The notes: generated by a model not told the origin, from the letters alone. DNA of 64,000 bases from Pseudomonadota bacterium (GCA_018902545.1 JAHIQM010000002.1:1-64000); one strand, 5' to 3'. Counted from the stretch's first letter, positions 18,905-28,109 are shown. Made by a program: numbers and translations.

Positions 18905-19801
18905 TTAGCTGTAAATCCATTCCAGAATGGCCTTCTGCATATGCAGACGGTTTTCGGCCTGATCGAAAACTATGGATCTTGGGCCTTCAAACACGGCCGC
19001 GCTGATCTCCTCACCGCGATGGGCGGGCAGGCAGTGCATAACCTTGGCGTCCGGATCGGCCAGAGCGAGAAGCTCCTCATTGACCTGGTATCCGGCGAAA
19101 GCCTTCTCACGCTTCTTCTGCTCCGCTTCCTGGCCCATGGAGGCCCACACATCGGTGTTGACGAAATGCGACCCGGCAATGGCGGCCTTGGGGTCTTCGG
19201 TGACGAAGACTTTGGCCCCCATCTTCAGCGCCCTTTCCAGCACCGCCGTGTTCGGCATATACCCTTCCGGGCAGGCCATGTTGAGCTGAAAACCGAAATA
19301 GACGCTGGCGTTGATCCAGGAGTTGGCCATGTTGTTGCCGTCGCCGATCCAGGAAATGACCACATCCCTCAGGTTTGCGTTGCGTTCATAGATGGTCAGC
19401 ATGTCGCTCATGATCTGGCAGGGATGAAACATGTCCGTCAAAGCGTTGACCACCGGAATGGACCCGTGGAGGGCCAGGTCCTCGACATTCTTCTGGGCGA
19501 AGGTGCGCACGACCATGCCCTGCACGTAGCGGGACAGGACGCGGGCCGTGTCCGCCAGGGGCTCGCTGCGGCCGAGCTGCGAGTCGGCGGGGGTCATGAA
19601 GACCGTGTCGCCGCCGAGATGGCGGATGCCGACCTCAAAAGACACGCGGGTCCTGGTGGACGCTTTCTCGAAAATCATGGCCAGGGTCTTACCTGCGAGC
19701 AGGTTGGAGCGGTAATCCGTGTCCTTCATTTCCTTGGCCCGCAACACCAGATCCATGGCCTCGGTGGCCAGCAGATCCTTGATGGATAAAAAATGCTTCA
19801 T
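18905..19801 (-). CDS. argF: ornithine carbamoyltransferase
   Basis: Makes citrulline from ornithine and carbamoyl phosphate. The carbamoyl-phosphate loop is FEKASTRTR (about 44-52), the HPCQ motif lies at 126-129, and the ornithine loop is MHCLPAHRGEE near 255-265. Length is 298 aa, slightly short but complete. It is the promoter-proximal gene of the arg operon. Confidence 0.96.
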   Translation of the reverse strand: MKHFLSIKDLLATEAMDLVLRAKEMKDTDYRSNLLAGKTLAMIFEKASTRTRVSFEVGIRHLGGDTVFMTPADSQLGRSEPLADTARVLSRYVQGMVVRTFAQKNVEDLALHGSIPVVNALTDMFHPCQIMSDMLTIYERNANLRDVVISWIGDGNNMANSWINASVYFGFQLNMACPEGYMPNTAVLERALKMGAKVFVTEDPKAAIAGSHFVNTDVWASMGQEAEQKKREKAFAGYQVNEELLALADPDAKVMHCLPAHRGEEISAAVFEGPRSIVFDQAENRLHMQKAILEWIYS

Positions 19802-19865
19802 GATATCACCCGATTATCCGGAAGACCGGTTTATGTTTGTTGCGCCACGCCCGCAAAAAAGATGA

Positions 19866-19895
19866 TACTTACAGAGCTTGTCCCCGTTTTGTAAA
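19866..19895 (-). promoter_or_regulatory. candidate promoter of argFGH
   Basis: Minus strand TTTACA (19895-19890), an 18-base spacer and TAAGTA (19871-19866) lie about 65 bases before the argF start. No ArgR-type operator is evident by eye. Confidence 0.4.
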
Positions 19896-19920
19896 GAGCG
19901 CAACAACAGTCTGTAATAAA

Positions 19921-19951
19921 AAAGAAAAAAGCCAGCACAATGGCGCTGGCT
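19921..19951 (-). terminator. intrinsic terminator after the lipoprotein gene
   Basis: AGCCAGC (19930-19936) pairs with GCTGGCT (19945-19951). On the minus strand the hairpin is followed by a T-rich tract. Confidence 0.8.
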
Positions 19952-19981
19952 CAGAAAATTAGTTTATCGAACAAGGATGGA

Positions 19982-20599
19982 CTACTGGGCTGAGTGGCGG
20001 GCAAACCCTGCGGCCATACTTTCGGACAAGGTGCGCATGACCGCGTAGGTCGGGTCTTCGGGCAGCCGCCTGGAGCTGCGGAACAGGGCGAAATCCTTGT
20101 CCGGCGCACTTTCCATTGTCGCGGCCTGGGCTGCGGACCAGATCAGGCTTCCATCGGGCACCCAATGAATCTCCACGGTCACGCCGATGGAAGTCCGCCC
20201 GGTGCGGCCCCCCACGTAATACTGGGAAATGTTGCCGCTGACCAAAATATTGGCACCCTTGGCCCTTGCCTGAGCCAGGGCCAGCCCAAGTCCCGGCCAT
20301 GGAGCGGAAGGCTCGTATTCCATGACCTCAAAGACCCTCCGGTTGAGCCAGGCAAGGCGGAAAATATCCGCCATCTCGCGCCCCACGTCTTTGCGCACGG
20401 CAATGTCCTGGCGCAGGGCAAAAGGGAGGATCAGGGCACGCAGTCCGCTTTCGGGCATTTCACCGGGCGTCACCGCCTCGACCAACCCGCTCAGTACGAC
20501 CGGGGCGTCATCATGGTGGCGGATCTCGCTCAAACTCACGTCGACGGGTGAATACGCACACCCGCAACATAACATAACCAGCAGCAGGCAATATTTCAT
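19982..20599 (-). CDS. putative outer-membrane-type lipoprotein of unknown function
   Basis: The 205-aa protein starts MKYCLLLVMLCCGC, a short signal sequence with a plausible lipobox and a lipidated Cys near residue 12 or 14. The body contains ANILVSGNISQYYVGGRTGR and a C-terminal Ala-rich helix. This resembles periplasmic lipoproteins that assemble a beta-sheet sensor fold, but I cannot name a family. AAGGAG lies before the ATG. It is divergent from the first YcaO gene, separated by 75 bases. Confidence 0.75.
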   Translation of the reverse strand: MKYCLLLVMLCCGCAYSPVDVSLSEIRHHDDAPVVLSGLVEAVTPGEMPESGLRALILPFALRQDIAVRKDVGREMADIFRLAWLNRRVFEVMEYEPSAPWPGLGLALAQARAKGANILVSGNISQYYVGGRTGRTSIGVTVEIHWVPDGSLIWSAAQAATMESAPDKDFALFRSSRRLPEDPTYAVMRTLSESMAAGFARHSAQ

Positions 20600-20674
20600 G
20601 ACAGCATCTCCTTGGCAGCCCTTGTCAAGCAAGATAGATACCAAGGCCCGCGCCAACCTTCGCAGGAGAATACC

Positions 20675-22318
20675 ATGTCCGACTTTTTCCGTTATCGTCT
20701 GGTCCATCAGGAAAGCCTGCTCGGCGTGGCCTACTTCACGGCCGCGCCCACAGATCCGCCGACCCTGGAACAGGGCCTGGACCATGTGCGCAGATTTTCC
20801 AACGACGAGTTCATGCGCGCCCACGTCCGCTCCATCCTGGCCACGCTGGACGCGCAGACCCTGCTCCTGCACGCCGATGCCGACCCCGTCATCAGGTGCC
20901 TCGTTCTTGAAACAGCGCTTCTGACTCCGGCCCTCGCCGACCTGGCAGGCCGAATGCGGGCGGAAGCCGACGCGCTCAAGACCCTGACTGCGCAAATCTT
21001 TCTGAGCAGCGCCGCCCTGCCCGACCACGAACTCCATGCTCGCGCAAGCAGGCTGCTGGGCGCGAACATTTTCGAACACACACCCCTGCCAGGCGATGTG
21101 GCGGATATCCCCCTGCAGGCGGCATCGGATTTGGCTGCCATCGACGTGTCCGCGATCAGGGCCGCGCTGCCGCCCCCATGCCCCCGCAGACCTGCGGAGA
21201 CAACCTACGACCTGGCCATGGAGCGACTCTACGGCCTGGGCATCCTGGACGGTCCGGAAATGCGCCATCACGCGTCCCTGGCCCCATGGGGGCTGCAGCG
21301 ACGCTGGCGACTGGACCGCGCCACGCGCTGCGGCCGATTCAACCATCGCCTGGACGGGCTCATGACCAGCTACGGGCGGGGGCTGCGCCTGGAAGATGCG
21401 CGCGCCTCCCTGGCCATGGAAATCGTCGAGCGCTACAGTTCATTCGCCGACATCCGCGACATGCGCGTCTCGGGCAGCCAGGAAGGAGGGGAAATCCGCA
21501 TTGCGACCTTCAGCGAACTGGGGAGTCAGGCCATGGACCCGAACTCCATGCGCCTGGAAGTTCCCTACGCCGATCAGTCCCTGCACTGGATCGAGGGTTG
21601 CGACTGCCACGCAGAGCCCAGGCTTGTTCCGCTGCAGGCCGTGTACCTCTTCACCAACCTCGACGAAGTCCGTCTCTTCAGCGGCCTGGGTTCCACGGGT
21701 CTGGCCTCGGGCAATACGCCGGAGGAAGCAAAGGTCAGCGGACTGCTGGAGGTCATCGAACGCGACTCCGAAGCCGTCAGGGTCTTCGACCCGCAAAAAT
21801 GCTTCCTTCCGGACAGCCGGGACGATGATGTGCGCGAACTTCTGGCGCGGTACAGGGAGCAGGGGGTGCATCCCATCTTCCAGGACCTGACCACGGAACT
21901 GGGCGTCCCGTGCTACAAATGCTTCGTACACCTGTCCGAAGGCGGGCTGGTCAAGGCCACGGGCGCGTCCCTGTGCGGCCGTCACGCCGCCCTCTCGGCC
22001 CTGACCGAGACGCCCTTCCCCTTTCCCGGAGGGCCGGCTTCCGCCCGTGGCCCCGAAGATCTCCCCAGGCGCATGCTCGAAGACCTGCCGGATCACTCCA
22101 CGGGTTCAGCCGCAGGCGACCTAGCTCTGCTGGAGGCCATCATGGAGAAGCGTGGGTACACGCCTGTCTATGTCAATCTGACAAAAAGGGAACTTCGTCT
22201 GCCCGTCTTTCGCGCTATCGTGCCGGGGCTCGAAATCGTCGCGGACTTCGACCGTTTCACGCGCGTCAGTCCCCGCCTGTGGCGGGACGTGCTCAAATTG
22301 TTGGGAAAAGACGAATGA
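20675..22318 (+). CDS. YcaO-domain protein, non-TOMM type
   Basis: Predicted ATP-dependent YcaO enzyme of 547 aa. The first 190 or so residues form an Ala-rich helical domain that I do not recognise. The YcaO domain keeps the ATP-binding ExxER elements in two places (LAMEIVERYSS, then GLLEVIERDSEAV) and a C-terminal LRLPVFRAIVPGLE, as in peptide-backbone-modifying YcaO proteins. The PxPxP tail of azoline-forming cyclodehydratases is absent, and no precursor peptide, TfuA or partner is adjacent. The start is the ATG with AGGAG six bases upstream. Its end overlaps ybeY convergently by 26 bases. Confidence 0.85.
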   Translation: MSDFFRYRLVHQESLLGVAYFTAAPTDPPTLEQGLDHVRRFSNDEFMRAHVRSILATLDAQTLLLHADADPVIRCLVLETALLTPALADLAGRMRAEADALKTLTAQIFLSSAALPDHELHARASRLLGANIFEHTPLPGDVADIPLQAASDLAAIDVSAIRAALPPPCPRRPAETTYDLAMERLYGLGILDGPEMRHHASLAPWGLQRRWRLDRATRCGRFNHRLDGLMTSYGRGLRLEDARASLAMEIVERYSSFADIRDMRVSGSQEGGEIRIATFSELGSQAMDPNSMRLEVPYADQSLHWIEGCDCHAEPRLVPLQAVYLFTNLDEVRLFSGLGSTGLASGNTPEEAKVSGLLEVIERDSEAVRVFDPQKCFLPDSRDDDVRELLARYREQGVHPIFQDLTTELGVPCYKCFVHLSEGGLVKATGASLCGRHAALSALTETPFPFPGGPASARGPEDLPRRMLEDLPDHSTGSAAGDLALLEAIMEKRGYTPVYVNLTKRELRLPVFRAIVPGLEIVADFDRFTRVSPRLWRDVLKLLGKDE

Positions 22319-22736
22319 GGGACTCGTTCTCGTCAAGACGGACCGAGGCCACGGCCAGTTCGGTGAGCCCATCCATTTCCGGGCCGTGATCGTGGCCCAT
22401 GAGGTGCAGCAGGCCGTGGGCCAGCAGGCGCACGGTGTATTCGTGAACGTCCTGGTTGTAGAGTAAAGACTCCCGGGCCAGGGTTTCGGCGGAAAGCACC
22501 AGGTCGCCCAGCCAGTCCCCCTCGCCGCCCGGAAAGCTGAGCACGTTGGTCGGCCCCAGGCAGCCCATGTATTGACCGTTCAGAGCGGCCATCTCCCGGT
22601 CGTCGACAATGCGCAGCGAAAGCTCCCACTGGTCAAGGCCAAACGCCAGGGCCAAGCCTTCGAAAATATCCATGAGCTCTGGCCCGGACAGGGGAAAACG
22701 CGGATCCACGGCCACGCACTGATCCAGATGCAGCAT
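22293..22736 (-). CDS. ybeY: endoribonuclease YbeY (rRNA maturation factor)
   Basis: Zinc-dependent RNase for 16S rRNA 3' processing and ribosome quality control. The zinc signature HGLLHLMGHDHG lies near residue 108, and LNGQYMGCLGPTNVLSFP matches the family substrate loop. About 147 aa. The ATG at 22736 overlaps the phoH stop (TGATG) and has GGAGG five bases upstream. A GTG one codon earlier is possible. phoH-ybeY is a conserved pair. Confidence 0.94.
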   Translation of the reverse strand: MLHLDQCVAVDPRFPLSGPELMDIFEGLALAFGLDQWELSLRIVDDREMAALNGQYMGCLGPTNVLSFPGGEGDWLGDLVLSAETLARESLLYNQDVHEYTVRLLAHGLLHLMGHDHGPEMDGLTELAVASVRLDENESLIRLFPTI

Positions 22737-23776
22737 CACGCCTCCCGCGCCGAACCGGCCCGGCGATCACGGCCGGGCCCGCCCGGCCTTTTCGCCCCGC
22801 TCTTGGCATCCAGAGCCTGGGCAGCCTGGCGGTGCCGGTCATAGGCACGCACGATGCGGCCCACAAGAGGATGGCGAATGACATCGGCCTCGGTGAAATG
22901 GATCATGGCGACGCCCTGCACGTCCTGTAACACCTCCACAGCCTGGACCAGCCCGGAGCCCACGTGCGAGGGCAGGTCGATCTGGGTCACATCCCCGGTG
23001 ACCACGGCCCGCGAGCCATAGCCCAGGCGGGTCAGGAACATCTTCATCTGTTCGGTAGACGTGTTCTGGGCCTCGTCGAGGATGACAAAGGCGTTGTTCA
23101 GGGTGCGCCCACGCATGAAGGCCAGCGGCGCTATCTCGATGGTCCCGGCAGCGATCATTTCCTGGACTTTGGCATAATCGAGCATGTCGTGCAGCGCGTC
23201 GTACAGAGGCCGCAGATACGGGTTGACCTTCTCCACCAGATCACCAGGCAAAAAGCCGAGCTTTTCCCCCGCCTCCACCGCCGGACGGGTCAGGACCAGG
23301 CGCTTGACCTTCTTCTGAAGGAACATCGACACACCCACGGCCACGGCCAGGTAGGTCTTGCCCGTACCGGCCGGGCCGATGCCCAGGGTCAGGTCCAGTT
23401 CGCGCAGGGAGTGCAGGTATTCGCGCTGGGTCACGGTCTTGGGACAGACAGTCTTGCGCGGCGAGACCACAAAAAGCGCTTCCTGATAGTAACTCTTGAG
23501 CGAGGCGGACGGGTCGCGCAGCATGATACGCAGACTCTGTTCGATATCGCGTTCGAAAAGCTGATGCCCGCCGCGGACCAGATCGTAGATCTGAGCGAAA
23601 TACCGGCAGACCATGCCGACCATGAGGGAATCTTCCCCTGAAATGCAAACTTCATTGCCACGGCTTTCGACCTTCACGCCCGTCATCCCGGCCACGGTGT
23701 CCAGATGGGCGTTGCCCGGTCCGAAAACTTCACGAGCGAAGTCCATGTTTTCAAAGGCTATTTCCTGCATTTCCAT
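22736..23776 (-). CDS. phoH: PhoH family ATPase (PhoL-like)
   Basis: Cytoplasmic P-loop ATPase linked to RNA metabolism. An N-terminal KH-like region is followed by Walker A IGPAGTGKTYLAVAVG near residue 135, Walker B AFVILDEAQNTS near 235, and SRAVVTGDVTQIDLP. The C terminus is basic. Length is 346 aa. It is translationally coupled to ybeY, and the pair is thought to act on rRNA. Confidence 0.95.
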   Translation of the reverse strand: MEMQEIAFENMDFAREVFGPGNAHLDTVAGMTGVKVESRGNEVCISGEDSLMVGMVCRYFAQIYDLVRGGHQLFERDIEQSLRIMLRDPSASLKSYYQEALFVVSPRKTVCPKTVTQREYLHSLRELDLTLGIGPAGTGKTYLAVAVGVSMFLQKKVKRLVLTRPAVEAGEKLGFLPGDLVEKVNPYLRPLYDALHDMLDYAKVQEMIAAGTIEIAPLAFMRGRTLNNAFVILDEAQNTSTEQMKMFLTRLGYGSRAVVTGDVTQIDLPSHVGSGLVQAVEVLQDVQGVAMIHFTEADVIRHPLVGRIVRAYDRHRQAAQALDAKSGAKRPGGPGRDRRAGSAREA

Positions 23777-23933
23777 GTGTCTTTGCGCTCCGGGTGAGTT
23801 GTTTGAAAATCCGTACCCGCCTCCAGCCCCATTTGCAAATCTTCCCGGACTCCCGTACAGCTTGAACCTTCATCTCCAAGCATCGCTGCAAAACTAGCAT
23901 CAAATCCAGGCCCCTCACGCGGCCATCAAAAAT

Positions 23934-24317
23934 ATGAGTACAAAGAGCAGGGAACAGACCAGCCAACTGCCGGCTGTCAGGCAGGAAACGCAACTTGCTT
24001 TTCATGAAGCAAAAAGCATGGTGAGGAAAGCCTTCGTGACCGCAATCAAGACCAATCTCGCATTTATGGCCTGTTCGGGCATGTATGCCTACCGATCCGG
24101 ACAACGCTTCTGGGAACAAAAAGGAAGTTCGTGGTGGGCCAAAACCCGGGCCTTCTCCAAGACCGCCTATCTGGCCATCCAGGAAGACGCCTTCGGCTCG
24201 GACATTGTCATCGAGACCCTGGACCTAAACCGCGTCCTGGAAGAAGGAAAACCCACCCTCTCGATTCCAGCCACGCCAGAAGCCGTGGACGACCTGATCC
24301 GCAAGAAAAAACCCTAG
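23934..24317 (+). CDS. hypothetical protein, 127 aa
   Basis: Unrecognised protein. The first 30 residues are polar. Residues 40-55 (NLAFMACSGMYAYRSG) are mildly hydrophobic, and the C terminus is acidic then basic (DDLIRKKKP). No signal peptide or known motif is visible, and no clear ribosome-binding site precedes the ATG. A later start at residue 30 (MVRKAF) is possible. It stands alone between phoH (divergent) and moaA (convergent). Codon usage is like its neighbours, so it is probably real. Confidence 0.6.
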   Translation: MSTKSREQTSQLPAVRQETQLAFHEAKSMVRKAFVTAIKTNLAFMACSGMYAYRSGQRFWEQKGSSWWAKTRAFSKTAYLAIQEDAFGSDIVIETLDLNRVLEEGKPTLSIPATPEAVDDLIRKKKP

Positions 24318-24375
24318 GCATCAGCCGGGTACACATGTCCGGGCTGTCCTAAAATGGCGAGATGCCCGGAACAAA

Positions 24376-24423
24376 GAAAATCCAGGGCTTGCGTAGTTGA
24401 GATACGTGAGGCTCTGGATTTTC
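24376..24423. terminator. long hairpin between convergent genes, possible bidirectional terminator
   Basis: GAAAATCCAG (24376-24385) pairs with CTGGATTTTC (24414-24423), with an inner CGTA/TACG pairing. A-rich and T-rich flanks make it a plausible terminator for both the 127-aa gene and moaA. Confidence 0.5.
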
Positions 24424-24461
24424 TGCAGTGACCAGGCAGATCACCATTTCGGGGCCATCTG

Positions 24462-25454
24462 CTAGCCCCCGATGGCCGTCATGGCCCTGTCGCAGACCTG
24501 GTTGCTTTCGCGATCCTGCAACAGGCGATAGCCCATGGGCTTTTCCGCATTGGCGCGGGCAAAGAGGTCGAGAAGATCCTGCATGGAGTGCCCGGGGGCG
24601 CGCAGAATGGAGCGCACATCGTACTCCCGATCCGAAAAAAGGCAGGTCCGCAGCTTCCCATCGGACGTGACCCGAAAACGATTGCAGCTCTCGCAAAAAT
24701 GATTGCTCACCGCCGAGATGACCCCGATCCTGCCCGATCCACCGGCTATCCCGTACATCCGCGCCGGACCGCTGTTGCGCGACGCCTCAAGGACTTCCTC
24801 TAGGGGCACGAGTTTCTCCACTTCGGCGATGATCTCCTCGGCCGGCCAGTAATTGGCCCGGCTCCAGCGCGACTGGTAGCCGATGGGCATGAACTCGATA
24901 AATCGCACGTCCACCCCGTGGGTACGGGCGAAGTTCACAAACCCGGGCAACTCGTCGTCGTTGATGCCCTTCAGCGCCACGACGTTGACCTTGACCCTGA
25001 GCCCACCTTCCAGACAAGCGTCGATGCCTGCCCGAACCTGCTCGTAACTGTCGACCCCGGTGATTTCCTGAAATTTTTCCCGCTGCAGGGTGTCAAGAGA
25101 GATGTTCAGGCAGGAGATGCCCGCATCGCGCAGCTCGTTTATGCGGCCGGACAGCATGGTGCCGTTGGTGGTGATGCGCAGGTCGAGGTCCGGATACTTG
25201 ACGTGCAGGCGACCGACAAAGGGGATGAATTCCTTGCGGGCAAAAGGCTCTCCGCCGGTGAGACGGATCTTTTCCACCCCGGCCAACATAGCCACATCCA
25301 CCAGTTCGGCCATCTCCTCGAAAGAGAGGATCTCGCTGTGCGGCAGGAAAGTCCATTCGGCCTGGGGCCGGCAGTACAGACAGCGCAGGTTGCAGCGGTC
25401 GGTGATGCTCAGCCGCAGATAGCTGACTTTTCTGCCGTGGGAGTCGATCAACAT
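24462..25454 (-). CDS. moaA: GTP 3',8-cyclase (molybdenum cofactor biosynthesis protein A)
   Basis: Radical SAM enzyme for the first step of molybdopterin synthesis. The SAM cluster motif is CNLRCLYC (Cys 21, 25, 28). The second cluster motif near residues 255-275 is CESCNRFR...LRTC, and the protein ends with the family's GG. 330 aa. The start is the ATG at 25454 with GAGGT upstream; the frame extends further but without a start signal. No other moa gene is adjacent; a MoaE-like gene lies 6 kb away. Confidence 0.96.
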   Translation of the reverse strand: MLIDSHGRKVSYLRLSITDRCNLRCLYCRPQAEWTFLPHSEILSFEEMAELVDVAMLAGVEKIRLTGGEPFARKEFIPFVGRLHVKYPDLDLRITTNGTMLSGRINELRDAGISCLNISLDTLQREKFQEITGVDSYEQVRAGIDACLEGGLRVKVNVVALKGINDDELPGFVNFARTHGVDVRFIEFMPIGYQSRWSRANYWPAEEIIAEVEKLVPLEEVLEASRNSGPARMYGIAGGSGRIGVISAVSNHFCESCNRFRVTSDGKLRTCLFSDREYDVRSILRAPGHSMQDLLDLFARANAEKPMGYRLLQDRESNQVCDRAMTAIGG

Positions 25455-25516
25455 GGGAGTACCTCGCGCAAGTATTGTGGTCGCCAGTAGTATGTCCGGC
25501 GGGGCAGGATGTAAAG

Positions 25517-27025
25517 TCAGCGGTCGGCTTGAAAGCGAAGCTTGTCCTCCAGAGCGGGATCGATGGCCGGGCGCACCGTGCGCAAGACCTTGTCCACCCC
25601 AACCATTCCAAGGGCCGCGCCCTTGATGGGCCGCACATCCTTGACCAGGCACAGGATCACCTCACCCCGATCCGCCATTTTCAGATGACTGGCCAGGGCC
25701 GCCAGGGCCGCCGCCTCCTGGATGGTCCCCTCGGGAACCTCCTGGGCCGGAAAATCACGCTTGATGATGACGTGGGCACCGGGACCGTCCTGGGCGTGCA
25801 GCCAGTAGTCGAAAGGGCTGGCGGCTTGGGTCAGGAGCTGATGGTTGGCCTGGGCGCTGCGGCCACGCACGATGAGGAACCCGTCAGAGGAGCGGTAGGC
25901 CTGGACCTTGATCTTGCGAAGCTTGGCGGGAAGGACCACGGGCGCGGCAACGGTCGCGGCGCGGCTGGTCGCGGCGCTGCGGACCGCTTCATCAGGCACC
26001 ATGCCCTGCCGGGCCGTCTCCAGTTCCTGCCGCAGGGCCCGGGCACGGGCCGCGACTATGGCCAACCCGCGGTCGCCCTTGGTCGCGCGGACAAAAAAGC
26101 GCTCCATGTTCTCGCGCACGGTCAAGCCCGGATCAAGGCGCACCTGCGCCTCTTCACCCTGTTCGCCGGGGAGGCGAAGCATGGCCATCCGTGCGTTCTT
26201 GTCCAGGCGGTGCAGATTGGCCTGCAGCAGCAGGGCTTCACTTTGCTTGTCAATCATGCCCTGCAGACGTTTGTGATCCTGCCCCACCCGCTCCAGGGCG
26301 CGTTCGATGCGGCGGATGTTGCGGGCCACGGCGCGATCCGCACCGGTATGGGCCCGCTCTATTTCCGCCAGGGTCCGGCCGTGGGCCTTTTGCGCGGCCT
26401 CCAGGGCGCTTACGCAGGAGCCACCATCCTGAAGAGGCCAAAGCCGAACCTGGGACCGCCCCCGCTGATCGAGGCCGTAATAAAAGGTGCCAGCCGTCCC
26501 GTCCTTGAGGCTGTCCACCATGTCCTGCGCCTGGGTCCGGGAAACCGAGCGCAGATAGTGGCGCAAGGGGGGAGTCAGATGCGGCAGGGTTCTCCACAGC
26601 CCTTCCTCGTCCATGATGCGCTCAAGTTCGGGCCACTGCGGCGCGTCGCCGAACCCGGGAGGGAGGGCGTCCGCCAGCAGCGGCGCGGCTTCAAGATCCA
26701 GGATGAGCCATCTGCCTTCACCCGCCGACAAATCCAGAGCCAGGCGCCGCCGGGGCCAGTCCGAAACAAGGTCCAGTATCCGCCGCCCCTTGAGGCGCTT
26801 GCGCAGCCACATGGCCCGGCCTGAGGGACTCTGGGGATTTTCGGGCTTGTGATCCGCAAGATATAAAAACGGCGTGGGCCTGGCCGTGCACAGCACGAGA
26901 TGTCCGGCCCGCCCAAGGCTTATCGTCCAGGTCTCGGGCAGGGGCGCAAAAACCTTTTCCACGCGCATGCCCCTGATACGCGGAGCCAATTCCCTGGCCA
27001 CAAAACAGAAAACGCTGGCGTCCAT
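25517..27025 (-). CDS. NFACT family RNA-binding protein (RqcH/FbpA-like)
   Basis: Ribosome quality-control family protein that binds stalled 50S-peptidyl-tRNA in other bacteria. The N-terminal NFACT-N region includes RELAPRIRGMRVEKVF. A central coiled-coil spans roughly residues 230-370. The C-terminal NFACT-R (DUF814) domain has the signature YRSSDGFLIVRGRSAQANHQ followed by FDYWLHAQDGPGAHVIIKR. The length of 502 aa is shorter than the roughly 570 aa of Bacillus RqcH. The ATG at 27025 is preferred because of the G-rich site before it. It lies downstream of dksA, past a terminator. Confidence 0.87.
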   Translation of the reverse strand: MDASVFCFVARELAPRIRGMRVEKVFAPLPETWTISLGRAGHLVLCTARPTPFLYLADHKPENPQSPSGRAMWLRKRLKGRRILDLVSDWPRRRLALDLSAGEGRWLILDLEAAPLLADALPPGFGDAPQWPELERIMDEEGLWRTLPHLTPPLRHYLRSVSRTQAQDMVDSLKDGTAGTFYYGLDQRGRSQVRLWPLQDGGSCVSALEAAQKAHGRTLAEIERAHTGADRAVARNIRRIERALERVGQDHKRLQGMIDKQSEALLLQANLHRLDKNARMAMLRLPGEQGEEAQVRLDPGLTVRENMERFFVRATKGDRGLAIVAARARALRQELETARQGMVPDEAVRSAATSRAATVAAPVVLPAKLRKIKVQAYRSSDGFLIVRGRSAQANHQLLTQAASPFDYWLHAQDGPGAHVIIKRDFPAQEVPEGTIQEAAALAALASHLKMADRGEVILCLVKDVRPIKGAALGMVGVDKVLRTVRPAIDPALEDKLRFQADR

Positions 27026-27044
27026 GGCCCTGCCCCCTGAAAAT

Positions 27045-27077
27045 GAAAAAAGCGCGTCCCGCAACCGGCACGCGCTT
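27045..27077 (-). terminator. intrinsic terminator of dksA
   Basis: AAGCGCGT (27050-27057) pairs with ACGCGCTT (27070-27077). Six T residues follow on the minus strand. Confidence 0.8.
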
Positions 27078-27103
27078 GATGTGTTTTTGGCATGAATGCG
27101 GGC

Positions 27104-27466
27104 CTAATCGCCGCGCAGACGCTCTTCCTCTTCCCTGCGGCTTTTGCATTCGATGCACAAGGTGGTCACCGGACGGGCCTTCAGGCGGGGGATGCCGATT
27201 TCTTCGTCGCAATCATCGCAAACACCGAATGTTCCGTCCTCGATACGATCCAGGGCCTCGTTGATTTTCTTGATAAGCTTACGGTCCCGGTCGCGCAGGC
27301 GCAGAGTGAAGGTCCGGTCGGATTCGGCGGAAGCCCTGTCGGCCGGATCGGAATAGTATTCCACGTTGTCCGACATTTCTTCGATGGTCGCCTCGCCCTG
27401 CCGCTGGATATCCTCAATCATCTGACTCAAATATTCTTTGAAGAACTCAAGGTCTTTGGCTTCCAT
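27104..27466 (-). CDS. dksA: DksA/TraR family zinc-finger transcription factor
   Basis: 120-aa RNA polymerase secondary-channel factor that works with ppGpp. The coiled-coil hairpin has the acidic tip motif DPADRAS. The C4 zinc finger CDDC...CIEC follows. The start is the ATG with AGGAGG upstream; the frame extends 59 codons further back but without a start signal. It is divergent from the tRNA cluster. It would link nutrient state to stable-RNA transcription. Confidence 0.93.
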   Translation of the reverse strand: MEAKDLEFFKEYLSQMIEDIQRQGEATIEEMSDNVEYYSDPADRASAESDRTFTLRLRDRDRKLIKKINEALDRIEDGTFGVCDDCDEEIGIPRLKARPVTTLCIECKSRREEEERLRGD

Positions 27467-27613
27467 GGTACTTCCTCCTGCGCTCCTGTTACTTAGGGAG
27501 AGTGTTTCTATGCATTGAAAAGCAAAAAGTAAAGCCCCCGGTGGCCTGAGGTTGCGCCCCTCCCTCCATCGACAGCAACTTCCCGCGGAATGTTGAAAAA
27601 ACTGTTTTTTTAA

Positions 27614-27640
27614 TTGACAGCCAGCACCGCCCTTTATAAA
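27614..27640 (+). promoter_or_regulatory. candidate promoter of the tRNA cluster
   Basis: TTGACA (27614-27619) and TATAAA (27635-27640) are strong matches but are only 15 bases apart. They lie 17 bases before the first tRNA. Confidence 0.5.
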
Positions 27641-27656
27641 CACGTTTCCTCGTTGA

Positions 27657-27731
<75 letters not shown>

Positions 27732-27738
27732 CAACGAA

Positions 27739-27813
27739 GGCGGCATAGCCAAGCGGTAAGGCAGAGGTCTGCAAAACCTCCATTCTCCAGTTCAAATCTG
27801 GATGCCGCCTCCA
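27739..27813 (+). tRNA. tRNA-Cys (anticodon GCA)
   Basis: Acceptor GGCGGCA/TGCCGCC, anticodon GCA within the loop CTGCAAA, T-arm TCCAG/CTGGA and encoded CCA. It is separated from the first tRNA-Gly by seven bases. Confidence 0.95.
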
Positions 27814-27818
27814 GCAAT

Positions 27819-27893
<75 letters not shown>

Positions 27894-27900
27894 AAAAATC

Positions 27901-27927
27901 AGGCCGGCCCGTCCGGCCTATTTTTTT
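27901..27927 (+). terminator. intrinsic terminator after tRNA-Gly copy 2
   Basis: AGGCCGG pairs with CCGGCCT around a 5-base loop, followed by seven T residues. Confidence 0.85.
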
Positions 27928-27997
27928 GCCCGCCTTGAACCCCAAAAAAAAACTTGCCTCGTGGCGGCCTTCTGATTAGGACAGCCTCACTTCGAAT

Positions 27998-28072
<75 letters not shown>

Positions 28073-28081
28073 TAAAAAATA

Positions 28082-28109
28082 AGGCCGGTACACCCGGTCT
28101 TTTTTTTTT
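28082..28109 (+). terminator. intrinsic terminator after tRNA-Gly copy 3
   Basis: AGGCCGG pairs with CCGGTCT, allowing one G-T pair, and a run of about ten T residues follows. It is close in sequence to the terminator after copy 2, which fits duplication of tRNA plus terminator. Confidence 0.8.

Noticed and set aside
20612-20674. N-terminal extension of the first YcaO gene
   Set aside because: The ATG at 20675 has AGGAG at ideal spacing; the extension has no start signal and overlaps the divergent lipoprotein promoter.
25455-25652. 66-residue N-terminal extension of MoaA
   Set aside because: The sequence is low-complexity and overlaps the end of the NFACT gene; the family begins at MLIDSHGRKVSYLRLS.
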